Shown piece by piece: positions 16,343 through 24,078 of a DNA stretch of 28,060 nucleotides. Made by a program: the position numbers and the translations under genes. Under the pieces are notes generated by a model. It worked only from the letters and a program-made list of their open reading frames with translations. It was not told the DNA's origin and made no database searches. How positions within the stretch are numbered: position 1 is the stretch's first letter; each line of letters begins with the position of its first letter. Origin of the DNA: Bacteroidia bacterium (GTDB lineage: Bacteria > Bacteroidota > Bacteroidia > Flavobacteriales > Flavobacteriaceae); contig JAUIJW010000005.1 in NCBI GenBank assembly GCA_030431085.1, positions 1-28,060 on the forward strand. Direction: 5' to 3'.

Positions 16343-18223
16343 ATGAAAACTTTCATTACCTTATTCATTGGTTTAATAACAATTATGGCGTGTAACAACC
16401 AACCTTCACCTACAGATACTTCAAAAAAAACATCAGCTCAAAAAGAACAAAAAATGGTTGTTTATCAAGTATTTACTCGGCTATTTGGTAATACAAATAC
16501 CACGAATAAACCTTGGGGAACTCTTGAAGAAAATGGTGTTGGAAAATTCGAAGATTTTAACAATAAAGCCTTAAAAGAAATTAAAGATTTAGGAGTAACT
16601 CATATTTGGTATACTGGTGTATTACATCACGCCACTGTTACAGATTATACGCAATATGGCATTTCTAATGATGATCCAGATGTAGTAAAAGGTAGAGCTG
16701 GTTCTCCTTATGCAGTTAAAGATTACTATCAAGTTAATCCAGATTTAGCGGTTGACCCCTCGAAGCGACTAGAAGAGTTTGAAGCCCTCATTGAACGTTC
16801 TCATACCCATGGCCTCAAAGTTATTATTGATATAATTCCTAATCATATCGCTAGACATTATGAGGGTAAAAACAATCCGCCAAATGTAAATGATTTTGGT
16901 GCCAATGATGATACCAGTGTAGTCTACCAAGCGGAGAATAATTTCTATTATATCGTTGGCAAACCATTTGAAGTACCTCAATGGGAAAATGGCTACCTCC
17001 CGTTGGGTGGAGAGAAGCATCCTCTAGCCGATCATCAGTTTGAGGAAAATCCTGCGAAATGGACTGGTAATGGAAGTCGATCTGCACAACCCAGCATGCA
17101 TGATTGGTATGAAACCGTTAAAATTAATTATGGTATTACCCCTCAAGGGGAAAAAGACTTTGTAGAACTCCCCAAATCCTACGCCAAAAAATCCGTTGAA
17201 GCCCATTATCAATTTTGGAAAGATAAAGAGGTGCCTAACTCTTGGATAAAATTTAGAGATATTGCTTTATTTTGGATAGATAAAGGCGTAGATGGATTTC
17301 GTTTTGATATGGCAGAAATGGTGCCTGTAGAATTTTGGAGCTACTTAAACTCAGCAATCAAAGCCAAAAATAAAGAAGCCTTTTTATTGGCAGAAGTTTA
17401 TAATCCTCATCTTTATCGTGATTATATTCAACAAGGTAAAATGGATTATTTATATGATAAAGTTGGGCTTTATGATACCATAAAGCGGGTGATGCAAAAC
17501 CAAACAAAAACCAAACAAATTGCTAGCATACAAGACAAGGTAGAAGACATTGAGCACCATATGCTACACTTTTTAGAAAATCATGACGAGCAACGTATTG
17601 CTAGTCCGCAATTTGCAGGAAACGCTTTAATCGGTAAACCCGCTATGGTAGTCTCTGCCACTATTAGCACATCGCCTACCTTGATTTATTTTGGGCAAGA
17701 AGTTGGTGAACCTGGTGCCGAAAATGCTGGATTTGGTAAACCATCTCGTACTTCAATTTTTGATTATATTGGCGTACCTCAACATCAGAAATGGGTAAAT
17801 AATAAATTATTTGATGGGGGGCAACTATCAGCGAGTCAAAAAGAATTAAGAGATTTTTATAAACGTCTGCTCAATTTTACGATTCAAAGTGATGCCTTAA
17901 TGGGAGAGTACCAAGAAATTCACCAATATAATTTAAACCATACATCAGGGTACAACAATCGCGTTTTCTCATTTGTAAGATGGAACACTAAAGAAAAAGT
18001 AATTATCGTGACCAACTTCGATAACGCAAACGGCTATCGGTTTAAACTTAAACTTCCTAAAACACTAATAGATACTTGGCAAATTAAAAATGGAAAGCAT
18101 GTCTTAGAAGATCAACTTTATCATCAATATCAAAACCACCTAGATATTACTGAACAAGGCGACGCATATTTAGATATTGACATTAAACCTTTGGAATCGT
18201 TTATTTTAAAACTCTCAAACTAG
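16343..18223 (+). CDS. GH13 alpha-amylase-family lipoprotein
   Basis: This is the second lipid-anchored GH13 enzyme of the operon, 626 residues. The signal ends LITIMAC with lipidated Cys17, followed by a polar linker. The barrel begins MVVYQVFTRLFGN. Catalytic residues are the nucleophile Asp322 (VDGFRFDMAEM), the acid Glu351 (FLLAEVYNP) and Asp415 (FLENHDEQRI). Compared with the upstream amylase it has a different, longer region between the second strand and the nucleophile, so the two are not recent duplicates. No GH13 subfamily can be assigned by eye. It is the last gene of the run, and a terminator hairpin follows 23 bases after its stop. Confidence 0.88.
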   Translation: MKTFITLFIGLITIMACNNQPSPTDTSKKTSAQKEQKMVVYQVFTRLFGNTNTTNKPWGTLEENGVGKFEDFNNKALKEIKDLGVTHIWYTGVLHHATVTDYTQYGISNDDPDVVKGRAGSPYAVKDYYQVNPDLAVDPSKRLEEFEALIERSHTHGLKVIIDIIPNHIARHYEGKNNPPNVNDFGANDDTSVVYQAENNFYYIVGKPFEVPQWENGYLPLGGEKHPLADHQFEENPAKWTGNGSRSAQPSMHDWYETVKINYGITPQGEKDFVELPKSYAKKSVEAHYQFWKDKEVPNSWIKFRDIALFWIDKGVDGFRFDMAEMVPVEFWSYLNSAIKAKNKEAFLLAEVYNPHLYRDYIQQGKMDYLYDKVGLYDTIKRVMQNQTKTKQIASIQDKVEDIEHHMLHFLENHDEQRIASPQFAGNALIGKPAMVVSATISTSPTLIYFGQEVGEPGAENAGFGKPSRTSIFDYIGVPQHQKWVNNKLFDGGQLSASQKELRDFYKRLLNFTIQSDALMGEYQEIHQYNLNHTSGYNNRVFSFVRWNTKEKVIIVTNFDNANGYRFKLKLPKTLIDTWQIKNGKHVLEDQLYHQYQNHLDITEQGDAYLDIDIKPLESFILKLSN

Positions 18224-18246
18224 AGAAATCACACTCTATAAAAACA

Positions 18247-18276
18247 AAAAACCCAAAACAAATGTTTTGGGTTTTT
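18247..18276. terminator. Bidirectional intrinsic terminator between the amylase operon and tRNA-Phe
   Basis: A 13-14-bp stem (AAAAACCCAAAACA / TGTTTTGGGTTTTT) with a 2-base loop ends in a T-run on the plus strand and, read on the minus strand, in T-rich sequence as well. It can end both the plus-strand glucan operon and the minus-strand tRNA transcript. Confidence 0.85.
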
Positions 18277-18279
18277 CTG

Positions 18280-18352
18280 TGGTGCCTCCAGGAATCGAAC
18301 CAGGGACACAAGGATTTTCAGTCCTTTGCTCTACCAACTGAGCTAAGGCACC
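18280..18352 (-). tRNA. tRNA-Phe (anticodon GAA)
   Basis: The minus strand folds as a complete 73-nt cloverleaf. The acceptor is GGTGCCT/AGGCACC with discriminator A, the D arm is GCTC/GAGC with loop AGTTGGTA, the anticodon arm is AAGGA/TCCTT with loop CTGAAAA (anticodon GAA at 18319-18317), a 5-base variable loop is GTGTC, and the T arm is CCTGG/CCTGG-type with loop TTCGATT. The 3' CCA is not encoded, as is common in Bacteroidota. Confidence 0.97.
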
Positions 18353-18369
18353 ATCGCTTTTAGCGGGTG

Positions 18370-18400
18370 CAAATATAAATTTATTTTTACTATTTATCAA
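18370..18400 (-). promoter_or_regulatory. tRNA-Phe promoter
   Basis: On the minus strand TTG (18400-18398), a 20-base spacer and TATATTTG (18377-18370) match the Bacteroidota consensus perfectly, about 18 bases upstream of the tRNA 5' end. Confidence 0.8.
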
Positions 18401-18424
18401 AACAAATCATTAAAATTTCTATTG

Positions 18425-18432
18425 TAGTTTTG
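18425..18432 (+). promoter_or_regulatory. -7 element of the coaX operon
   Basis: TAGTTTTG fits TAnnTTTG exactly and lies 20 bases before the coaX ATG chosen here. A matching TTG at -33 is not evident, so the call rests on the -7 box and its position. Confidence 0.5.
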
Positions 18433-18452
18433 CAATCTATTTAATGCTCCTT

Positions 18453-19181
18453 ATGAATCTTATTATAGACATTGGCAACACTCAAATTAAATGTGCTGTT
18501 TTCCAGAATAATACCCTAGTCCTTAAACGAAATTTTGAGTTTAGCACATTCATATCAGAAATTAAAAAAATTTTAGATGAATTTCCTATACGTTATAGCA
18601 TCTCTGCTTCGGTTAATCATGCAGAACCAAGTTATATACAATTTTTAAACGATCACACTAATCACCTAATATTAGATCATACGGTAGAGCTTCCTTTTAA
18701 AAATAAGTATGCCACTCCACATACCTTAGGTGTTGATAGGATAGCTCTAATCGCGGCTGCGGTAAGTCAATTTCCTCAAAAAAACACTTTGGTTATTGAT
18801 GCTGGATCTTGTATTACTTATGATTTTGTAAATGATAAAAAAGAATATTTTGGAGGAGCAATTTCACCTGGTGTGCTCATGCGGTATAAAGCGCTTCATC
18901 AATTTACAGCAAAGTTACCTTTTTTAACCCCTTTACCAGATTTACCAACTCATGGTAATTCAACAGAAAATGCTATCCATTTAGGGGTACTTCAGGGTGT
19001 GATTTCAGAAATTGAAGGCATTGTAAATCAATATAATGTTAAAAATTGTGAATTAATCACTGTTTTAACTGGTGGAGACACAAATTTCTTGGCAAAAAAC
19101 TTAAAAAGTACCATATTTGCCAATCCAAATTTTTTATTGGAGGGATTGAACAGTATTTTGACTTATAAAATAGACGAATGA
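18453..19181 (+). CDS. coaX: Type III pantothenate kinase
   Basis: This enzyme phosphorylates pantothenate, the first step of coenzyme A synthesis, in the cytoplasm. It belongs to the ASKHA-fold CoaX family. The phosphate-binding motif IIDIGNTQIKCAVF is at the N-terminus, the family block TPHTLGVDRIALIAAA is central, VIDAGSCITYDFV is the second phosphate motif, and GGAISPGVLMRYKALH follows. The start at 18453 puts the conserved motif at residue 3; an ATG nine bases earlier (MLLMNL) is less likely. The length of 242 residues is normal. It heads a run of closely packed envelope genes: its stop overlaps the next start by 4 bp (ATGA). Confidence 0.95.
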   Translation: MNLIIDIGNTQIKCAVFQNNTLVLKRNFEFSTFISEIKKILDEFPIRYSISASVNHAEPSYIQFLNDHTNHLILDHTVELPFKNKYATPHTLGVDRIALIAAAVSQFPQKNTLVIDAGSCITYDFVNDKKEYFGGAISPGVLMRYKALHQFTAKLPFLTPLPDLPTHGNSTENAIHLGVLQGVISEIEGIVNQYNVKNCELITVLTGGDTNFLAKNLKSTIFANPNFLLEGLNSILTYKIDE

Positions 19182-20446
19182 TAAAGAAAATAATAGTGTA
19201 CTCTATTTGGATAATTTCTGCTTATAGTTTTGCACAAACCACCAATACATCTCCATATTCTTTCTTTGGTATTGGTGATCCTGCTAAAATCAAATCTGTA
19301 GAAGAAATTGCCATGGGGCAAACAGGAGGTACACTAAACAGCGAATATCAACTAAGCTTTACCAATCCTGCCTCTTATGGGTCTTTACTCTGGACGACCT
19401 ACGTGTTTTCGGCCAGCAGTAAATTAAATTATGTAGACGATGGTAGCAATAAGCAAAATAGTGCTACAGCTTCTTTAAATTACATTGCCATAGGTATCCC
19501 GATCAATGGCAATCAGGGCTTAGCATTTGGTTTGCAATTAAATACTGCTGTGGGCTATTCTTTATTTAGCCGACAATTTGATAGTGAGAATATTCTCATT
19601 GAAAGCGATCATTATACAGGTAGTGGTGGTACCAACAGAGTCTTCATGGGCTATGGATATAAATTTCCATTTAATTTAAATTTAGGTGTTGAAGCAGCTT
19701 ATCAATTTGGTGGTATCGACCATAGTATACTCAATAGACGCTTGGGTGTACAATTAGGCACAAGACAGGTTTCTAATTCTGATGTTCATGGATTTTCCTA
19801 TAAACTAGGTGCTCTCTATAGTAAAGACATTAAAAACGATCTTCAATTAAAATTTGGCGCATCTGCCCAATTGGCCTATGATTTAACCGAAGAAGGAGAA
19901 GAATATATTTATTCATTAATCAATACAGGTGATGGTACCATTATACCAAGAGACACTCTTTTGGCTCAAAGTTTTAACTCTAAAATTAAAACACCTCTAA
20001 AAACAGTACTAAGTGCAGGTATAGGTAAACTTAATAAATGGCAAGTAGCTATTGATTATACCTTTCAAGATGCTATTGATTTTACAGGAGATATTCACAA
20101 CCAACCTACAAATTACTATTACACAAAGAGTAGTTTAATTTCTATAGGAGGATTTTATACCCCAAGAATAAATTCCATCTCAAGTTATTGGGATAGAGTG
20201 ACTTATAGAGCTGGTTTTAGCTACAATCAGGTTGGGTTAAATGTCAATAATACAGACATAAAAGATTATGGCATGTCTTTTGGTGTGAGTTTACCGATGG
20301 GACTACAATTGTCTAATGTAAACCTCGGTTTTGAGATCGGACAAAGAGGAACCACAAAAAATAACCTGATAAAAGAAAATTATTATAATTTTAGGCTCAG
20401 TTTATCACTAAACGATAAATGGTTTAGAAAACAAAAAATTTATTAA
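19178..20446 (+). CDS. Putative outer-membrane beta-barrel protein
   Basis: A 422-residue exported protein with a signal peptide ending YSFAQ (about residue 20). The conserved Bacteroidota opening is NTSPYSFFGIGDP, then a long series of alternating hydrophobic/polar beta-strands rich in Gly, Tyr and Asn (LSFTNPASYGSL, NLGVEAAYQFGGID, RAGFSYNQVGLNVNNTD). The overall look is like OmpP1/FadL-type barrels, but no function can be assigned. Translational overlap with coaX and the following TPR and lptC genes suggest a role at the envelope. Confidence 0.75.
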   Translation: MIKKIIVYSIWIISAYSFAQTTNTSPYSFFGIGDPAKIKSVEEIAMGQTGGTLNSEYQLSFTNPASYGSLLWTTYVFSASSKLNYVDDGSNKQNSATASLNYIAIGIPINGNQGLAFGLQLNTAVGYSLFSRQFDSENILIESDHYTGSGGTNRVFMGYGYKFPFNLNLGVEAAYQFGGIDHSILNRRLGVQLGTRQVSNSDVHGFSYKLGALYSKDIKNDLQLKFGASAQLAYDLTEEGEEYIYSLINTGDGTIIPRDTLLAQSFNSKIKTPLKTVLSAGIGKLNKWQVAIDYTFQDAIDFTGDIHNQPTNYYYTKSSLISIGGFYTPRINSISSYWDRVTYRAGFSYNQVGLNVNNTDIKDYGMSFGVSLPMGLQLSNVNLGFEIGQRGTTKNNLIKENYYNFRLSLSLNDKWFRKQKIY

Positions 20447-20470
20447 CCTAAACAAATATAATTCTTAAAC

Positions 20471-21952
20471 ATGAAAACAAAAAAGACGGTATGGACCTTA
20501 GGAATGTTGCTTTTTTTAGGAGCAACCATTTCTATCAATGCGCAAGACAAATATGGTGCAGAGCCAGACAAATGTAAAACCAATTTATCACTGTTTAGTG
20601 AGGCTGCCAAAGTAAAAAACTATGCAGCCGCTAAAGAACCATGGCAATGGTGCTACGATAATTGCCCGAAATCCTCTACAGCCATCTATGTATATGGTGT
20701 AAAAATGGCAGAGGATGCATTTAATAAAGCTGCTGGTATTTTACCTGGTAAAGCCAAAGAATCTGAAACTATTATAAAAGTTGGTAGAGAATATTTCGAC
20801 ATTTCTAAGTCTAACAAAGCAGAAATGGATAAAATCGCCCAACAAGTTGACGATATCTACACACAAAGAATAAAGCACTTTCCAAGTAATTTAGGAAAGG
20901 TTTATAGCGACTGGGCTAATTTTATTTTTAAAAGATTGGCAGTTGGTAATAAAGAAAATCCTCAATTAAAAGAAGAATTATATAGTAAATTATCTAAATC
21001 TTTTAAAGCAGATCCTACTGGAATGAGTGTTAAAAACCTTGGAAAATACTTTCAAGAATTAACAGACAGACATAAAGATTCAGAACCGCAATTGGTATTC
21101 GATACTTATGATGAAATTACCGAAGCTGTAGGAACGAAGATGGATAAGTACTCAAAAACTTTAGACAAGCTTAATGCCAAAGAAGAGGCTGGTCAAAACT
21201 TAAGTGGAAGAGAGTTAAAATCTAAAAAAGCTGCAGAAATTAACTTAACTGCTTTAGGGCAAGTTGAAGGATATTTAGATAATACCTTAAGTGAAATTGC
21301 CACTTGTGATAGGTTAATCCCTTTATATAAAGGTAATTTTGAGAAAAACAAAAGCAATGTCGTATGGCTAAAAAGAGCTGTTTCTAGGCTTAACGCTAAA
21401 GAATGTACTTCAGACCCACTATATCCAGAAATGGTAGAAGCTTATGTTAACGCTGCGCCATCATCAGATGCCTATGTATTCTATGCAGGTATACTACTTG
21501 ACAGAAATGAGGAAAACAAAGCTCTAGAATATTTTACTAAAGCAATAGATCTTGAAAGTGATTCTTATAAAAAAGCTGGTTTATATTATAAAGCTGCTAG
21601 AATTACTGCTGCTAGAGGCCAAAAAAGTAAAGCTAGAGATTATTGCTACAAAGCCCTTAAAGAAAGACCTAGTTTAGGTGCTGCTTACTTATTAATATCT
21701 AATATGTATGCTTCAAGTGCCAACTCTTGTGGCACAGATGAAATTTCTAAGCGTATGGTTTATGTTGCGGCAGCTGATAAAGCAAGAAAAGCTAAGGCAG
21801 TGGATCCTGGTATTACAGCCACAGCCAATAAATACATAAAATCTTATATGGCCAGCGCACCTTCTAAAAAATTAATTTTTACAGAAGGATTAAAATCAGG
21901 TACATCTCATAAAATTGGATGTTGGATTAATGAAACCGCTAGAATTCCGTAA
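20471..21952 (+). CDS. Periplasmic TPR-repeat protein of unknown function
   Basis: A 493-residue exported protein with a signal ending SINAQ (about residue 24). The body is almost entirely helical. A clear tetratricopeptide-like pair is at about 335-400 (YVFYAGILLDRNEENKALEY, KARDYCYKALKERPSLGAAY), with degenerate repeats before it. Several cysteines are spaced through the chain (DKCKT, WQWCYDNCPK, CTSDP, GCWINET), suggesting disulfides in the periplasm. It probably acts as a scaffold or chaperone, but no partner is evident beyond the neighbouring OMP and LptC. It follows the OMP gene by 24 bp. Confidence 0.75.
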   Translation: MKTKKTVWTLGMLLFLGATISINAQDKYGAEPDKCKTNLSLFSEAAKVKNYAAAKEPWQWCYDNCPKSSTAIYVYGVKMAEDAFNKAAGILPGKAKESETIIKVGREYFDISKSNKAEMDKIAQQVDDIYTQRIKHFPSNLGKVYSDWANFIFKRLAVGNKENPQLKEELYSKLSKSFKADPTGMSVKNLGKYFQELTDRHKDSEPQLVFDTYDEITEAVGTKMDKYSKTLDKLNAKEEAGQNLSGRELKSKKAAEINLTALGQVEGYLDNTLSEIATCDRLIPLYKGNFEKNKSNVVWLKRAVSRLNAKECTSDPLYPEMVEAYVNAAPSSDAYVFYAGILLDRNEENKALEYFTKAIDLESDSYKKAGLYYKAARITAARGQKSKARDYCYKALKERPSLGAAYLLISNMYASSANSCGTDEISKRMVYVAAADKARKAKAVDPGITATANKYIKSYMASAPSKKLIFTEGLKSGTSHKIGCWINETARIP

Positions 21953-21964
21953 ATTTAGCGTTCT

Positions 21965-22528
21965 ATGCTAAATCATTTCTCAAATAAAATACTTTACATT
22001 GCTGCTATTTTTTTAGCAGCAATGTTTTTTTCTTGTGGTAATGAAATTAAAGATATCAAAGACTTTCTAGCAGAGAAAAACCTTCCCATAGGTACAGCCA
22101 AAAATGTTAACTTAATTCATACCGACTCTGGCAAAATTAAAACCCGGTTAATAGCCCCAATTATGGATGATTTTTCAAATCGAGAAAATCATCCTTACAT
22201 AGAGTTTCCCAAAGGGATTGAGGTAATAACTTATGATAAAAATCAAGACTCTGTTATACTCACGGCCAATTATGCCATCAGCTACAGCAAAACCAATATT
22301 TCTGAAGTAAAGACTGATGTAAAAGTGACCAATTATGCTGAAAAAATGAAATTAATGACAGATCAACTTTTTTGGGATTCGAATGAGCATTATATTTATA
22401 CGGAAGAAAAATTTACCCTAATCACGAAATCAGATACCATACACGGTGTTGGGTTCGAATCTAACGAAGATTTAACCAAAGTCAATATGAAATCGGTATC
22501 CGGTACCATATTTGTAGAAGAAAATTAG
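21965..22528 (+). CDS. lptC: LptC-like lipopolysaccharide export protein
   Basis: This is the bitopic or lipid-anchored periplasmic component that passes LPS from the LptBFG ABC transporter to LptA. The 187 residues match the family length. An N-terminal hydrophobic segment ends FFSC (Cys24), so it may be a lipoprotein rather than a transmembrane anchor. The LptC beta-jellyroll follows (GKIKTRLIAPIMDD, ILTANYAISYSKTNISEVKT, MKLMTDQLFWDSNEHYIYTE, DTIHGVGFESNEDLTKVNMK). It sits 12 bp after the TPR gene and 8 bp before the small membrane protein. Confidence 0.85.
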   Translation: MLNHFSNKILYIAAIFLAAMFFSCGNEIKDIKDFLAEKNLPIGTAKNVNLIHTDSGKIKTRLIAPIMDDFSNRENHPYIEFPKGIEVITYDKNQDSVILTANYAISYSKTNISEVKTDVKVTNYAEKMKLMTDQLFWDSNEHYIYTEEKFTLITKSDTIHGVGFESNEDLTKVNMKSVSGTIFVEEN

Positions 22529-22536
22529 ATAAAATC

Positions 22537-22725
22537 ATGACAAAACTCCATAAATTTTTTGAATACGCCTATCTCTTCATCGCTATTATTTTTATTGTTG
22601 AAACTGTTTTACACTGGAATACCCAAAGAGAAAAAGCATATCTATTTTTAGGGTTTTCAGCACTAGCGGTTTTTATGTTTTTCTTTAAACGAAAATTTCG
22701 CAATAAATACAACAACCGCAAATAA
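22537..22725 (+). CDS. Small two-helix membrane protein, unknown function
   Basis: The 62 residues contain two hydrophobic segments (AYLFIAIIFIVETVL and YLFLGFSALAVFMFFF) and a strongly basic C-terminus (KRKFRNKYNNRK). Gaps of 8 and 3 bp to lptC and the CNNM gene show it is part of the operon. No function is known to me. The charged C-terminus suggests both ends face the cytoplasm. Confidence 0.75.
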   Translation: MTKLHKFFEYAYLFIAIIFIVETVLHWNTQREKAYLFLGFSALAVFMFFFKRKFRNKYNNRK

Positions 22726-22728
22726 AAT

Positions 22729-23988
22729 ATGTACTACGAGATAATCATTATCTTAATTTCTGTATTACTTTCGGCCTTTTTTTCTGGCATGGAAATCGCT
22801 TTCGTATCGGCCAATAAAATGCACATTGAGTTAGAGAAGAAAAAAGATAGTTATCTGTCTACCGTACTTACAAGGTTAACGCATCATCCATCTAGATTTA
22901 TTACAACCATGTTAGTGGGCAATAATATATCTCTAGTTGTCTATGGCTACTTTATGGGCGATTTATTGGTACAACTATTCTTACAAAATTTATCGAGTAA
23001 TTTTGCCACTTTGCTCATTCAAACATTAATTTCAACATTATTGATTTTGATAACCGCAGAGTTTTTGCCTAAAGCTATTTTTAGAATCTACGCCAACGAA
23101 GCCTTAAAAATATTTGCCATTCCTGCCTACTTATTTTATTGGCTTTTTTACCCTTTATCTATTGCCATTTCTGGGATTTCTGATTTTTTCTTAAAAACCT
23201 TTTTTAACACTACCGAAGACAAGACACCGCTAGCTTTTAGCAAATTAGAATTAGAAAACTATATTACCGAGCAATTAGAATCTGCCGATGATGAAGTAGA
23301 TTCGGAAATACAAATTTTTCAAAATGCACTAGATTTCCACAATGTCAAAGCAAGAGAAGCAATGATTCCTAGAACCGATATTGTAGCCGTAGAAGTTCAT
23401 GACTCTATTAAAAATCTAAAACAGCTATTTGTAGATACTGGCATGTCTAAAATTATTATCTATAACAACTCATTAGACGATATCATTGGTTATGTTCATA
23501 CTTTCGAACTCTTTAAAAAACCGAAAAATATACGGTCTATGCTCTTACCGATAGAGATTATACCAGAAACGATGATGATACACGATGTGCTTAACCTTCT
23601 TATCAAAAAAAGAAAAAGTGTAGCCATAGTACTAGATGAGTATGGAGGTACCTCTGGTTTAATCACCGTAGAAGATATTATTGAAGAACTTTTTGGAGAC
23701 ATTGAAGATGAGCATGATTCCTATACCCTCATTGAAGAAAAAATAAATGATAGAGAATTTAAATTTTCTACGAGACATGAAGTAGATTACTTAAACGAAA
23801 CTTACAACTTACAGTTAAAAGAAGACTCTACTTACGAAACCCTTGGTGGCCTAATTGTAAATCACACCGAAAACATTCCAGAAAAGGGAGAAGTTGTTGA
23901 AATTGATCAATTTCAATTTACTATTCTTAAAGTTTCTGCTTCTAAAATTGAAGAGGTTTATCTAAAAGTTTTATTTAAAGATAAATAA
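22729..23988 (+). CDS. CNNM/CBS/CorC-domain membrane protein (hemolysin C family, GldE-like)
   Basis: The 419 residues start with a CNNM (DUF21) domain of three to four transmembrane helices (about 1-180; SAFFSGMEIAFVSANK, NNISLVVYGYFMGD). A CBS pair spans about 205-330 (AREAMIPRTDIVAVE, KSVAIVLDEYGGTSGLITVE). A C-terminal CorC_HlyC domain is at about 340-419 (TYETLGGLIVNHTENIPEKG). Family members are linked to Mg2+/Co2+ homeostasis; a relative, GldE, is tied to gliding in flavobacteria. With no gldD neighbour here, I favour the general CNNM call over GldE. It ends the coaX operon. Confidence 0.88.
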   Translation: MYYEIIIILISVLLSAFFSGMEIAFVSANKMHIELEKKKDSYLSTVLTRLTHHPSRFITTMLVGNNISLVVYGYFMGDLLVQLFLQNLSSNFATLLIQTLISTLLILITAEFLPKAIFRIYANEALKIFAIPAYLFYWLFYPLSIAISGISDFFLKTFFNTTEDKTPLAFSKLELENYITEQLESADDEVDSEIQIFQNALDFHNVKAREAMIPRTDIVAVEVHDSIKNLKQLFVDTGMSKIIIYNNSLDDIIGYVHTFELFKKPKNIRSMLLPIEIIPETMMIHDVLNLLIKKRKSVAIVLDEYGGTSGLITVEDIIEELFGDIEDEHDSYTLIEEKINDREFKFSTRHEVDYLNETYNLQLKEDSTYETLGGLIVNHTENIPEKGEVVEIDQFQFTILKVSASKIEEVYLKVLFKDK

Positions 23989-24005
23989 GCCTTGGAAATG
24001 CATCT

Positions 24006-24028
24006 AAAATAGAAAAAACTATTTTTTT
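24006..24028 (+). terminator. Weak AT-rich hairpin with T-run after the CNNM gene
   Basis: A 7-bp stem AAAATAG/CTATTTT with loop AAAAAA runs into further T residues. There is only one G-C pair, so termination would be weak. Confidence 0.35.
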
Positions 24029-24044
24029 ATTAAAACGTAAATCG

Positions 24045-24074
24045 TATTTTCGCAACCTAAAATTTTAAAGGAAA
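24045..24074 (+). promoter_or_regulatory. ppiD -7 box and purine-rich ribosome binding site
   Basis: TATTTTCG at 24045-24052 is a near match to TAnnTTTG. AAAGGAA at 24068-24074 lies 4 bases before the ATG. It is notable because the other starts in the window lack a Shine-Dalgarno. Confidence 0.4.
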
Positions 24075-24078
24075 GAAA

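Noticed and set aside
9321..18223. Type IX secretion C-terminal sorting domains on the secreted glycosidases
   Set aside because: None of the exported enzymes ends in a recognisable Por-sorting or gliding-type C-terminal domain. They carry ordinary or lipoprotein signals only.
24006..24078. Small gene between the CNNM and ppiD genes
   Set aside because: The 90-bp gap has stops in all frames and is better explained by a weak hairpin and promoter.
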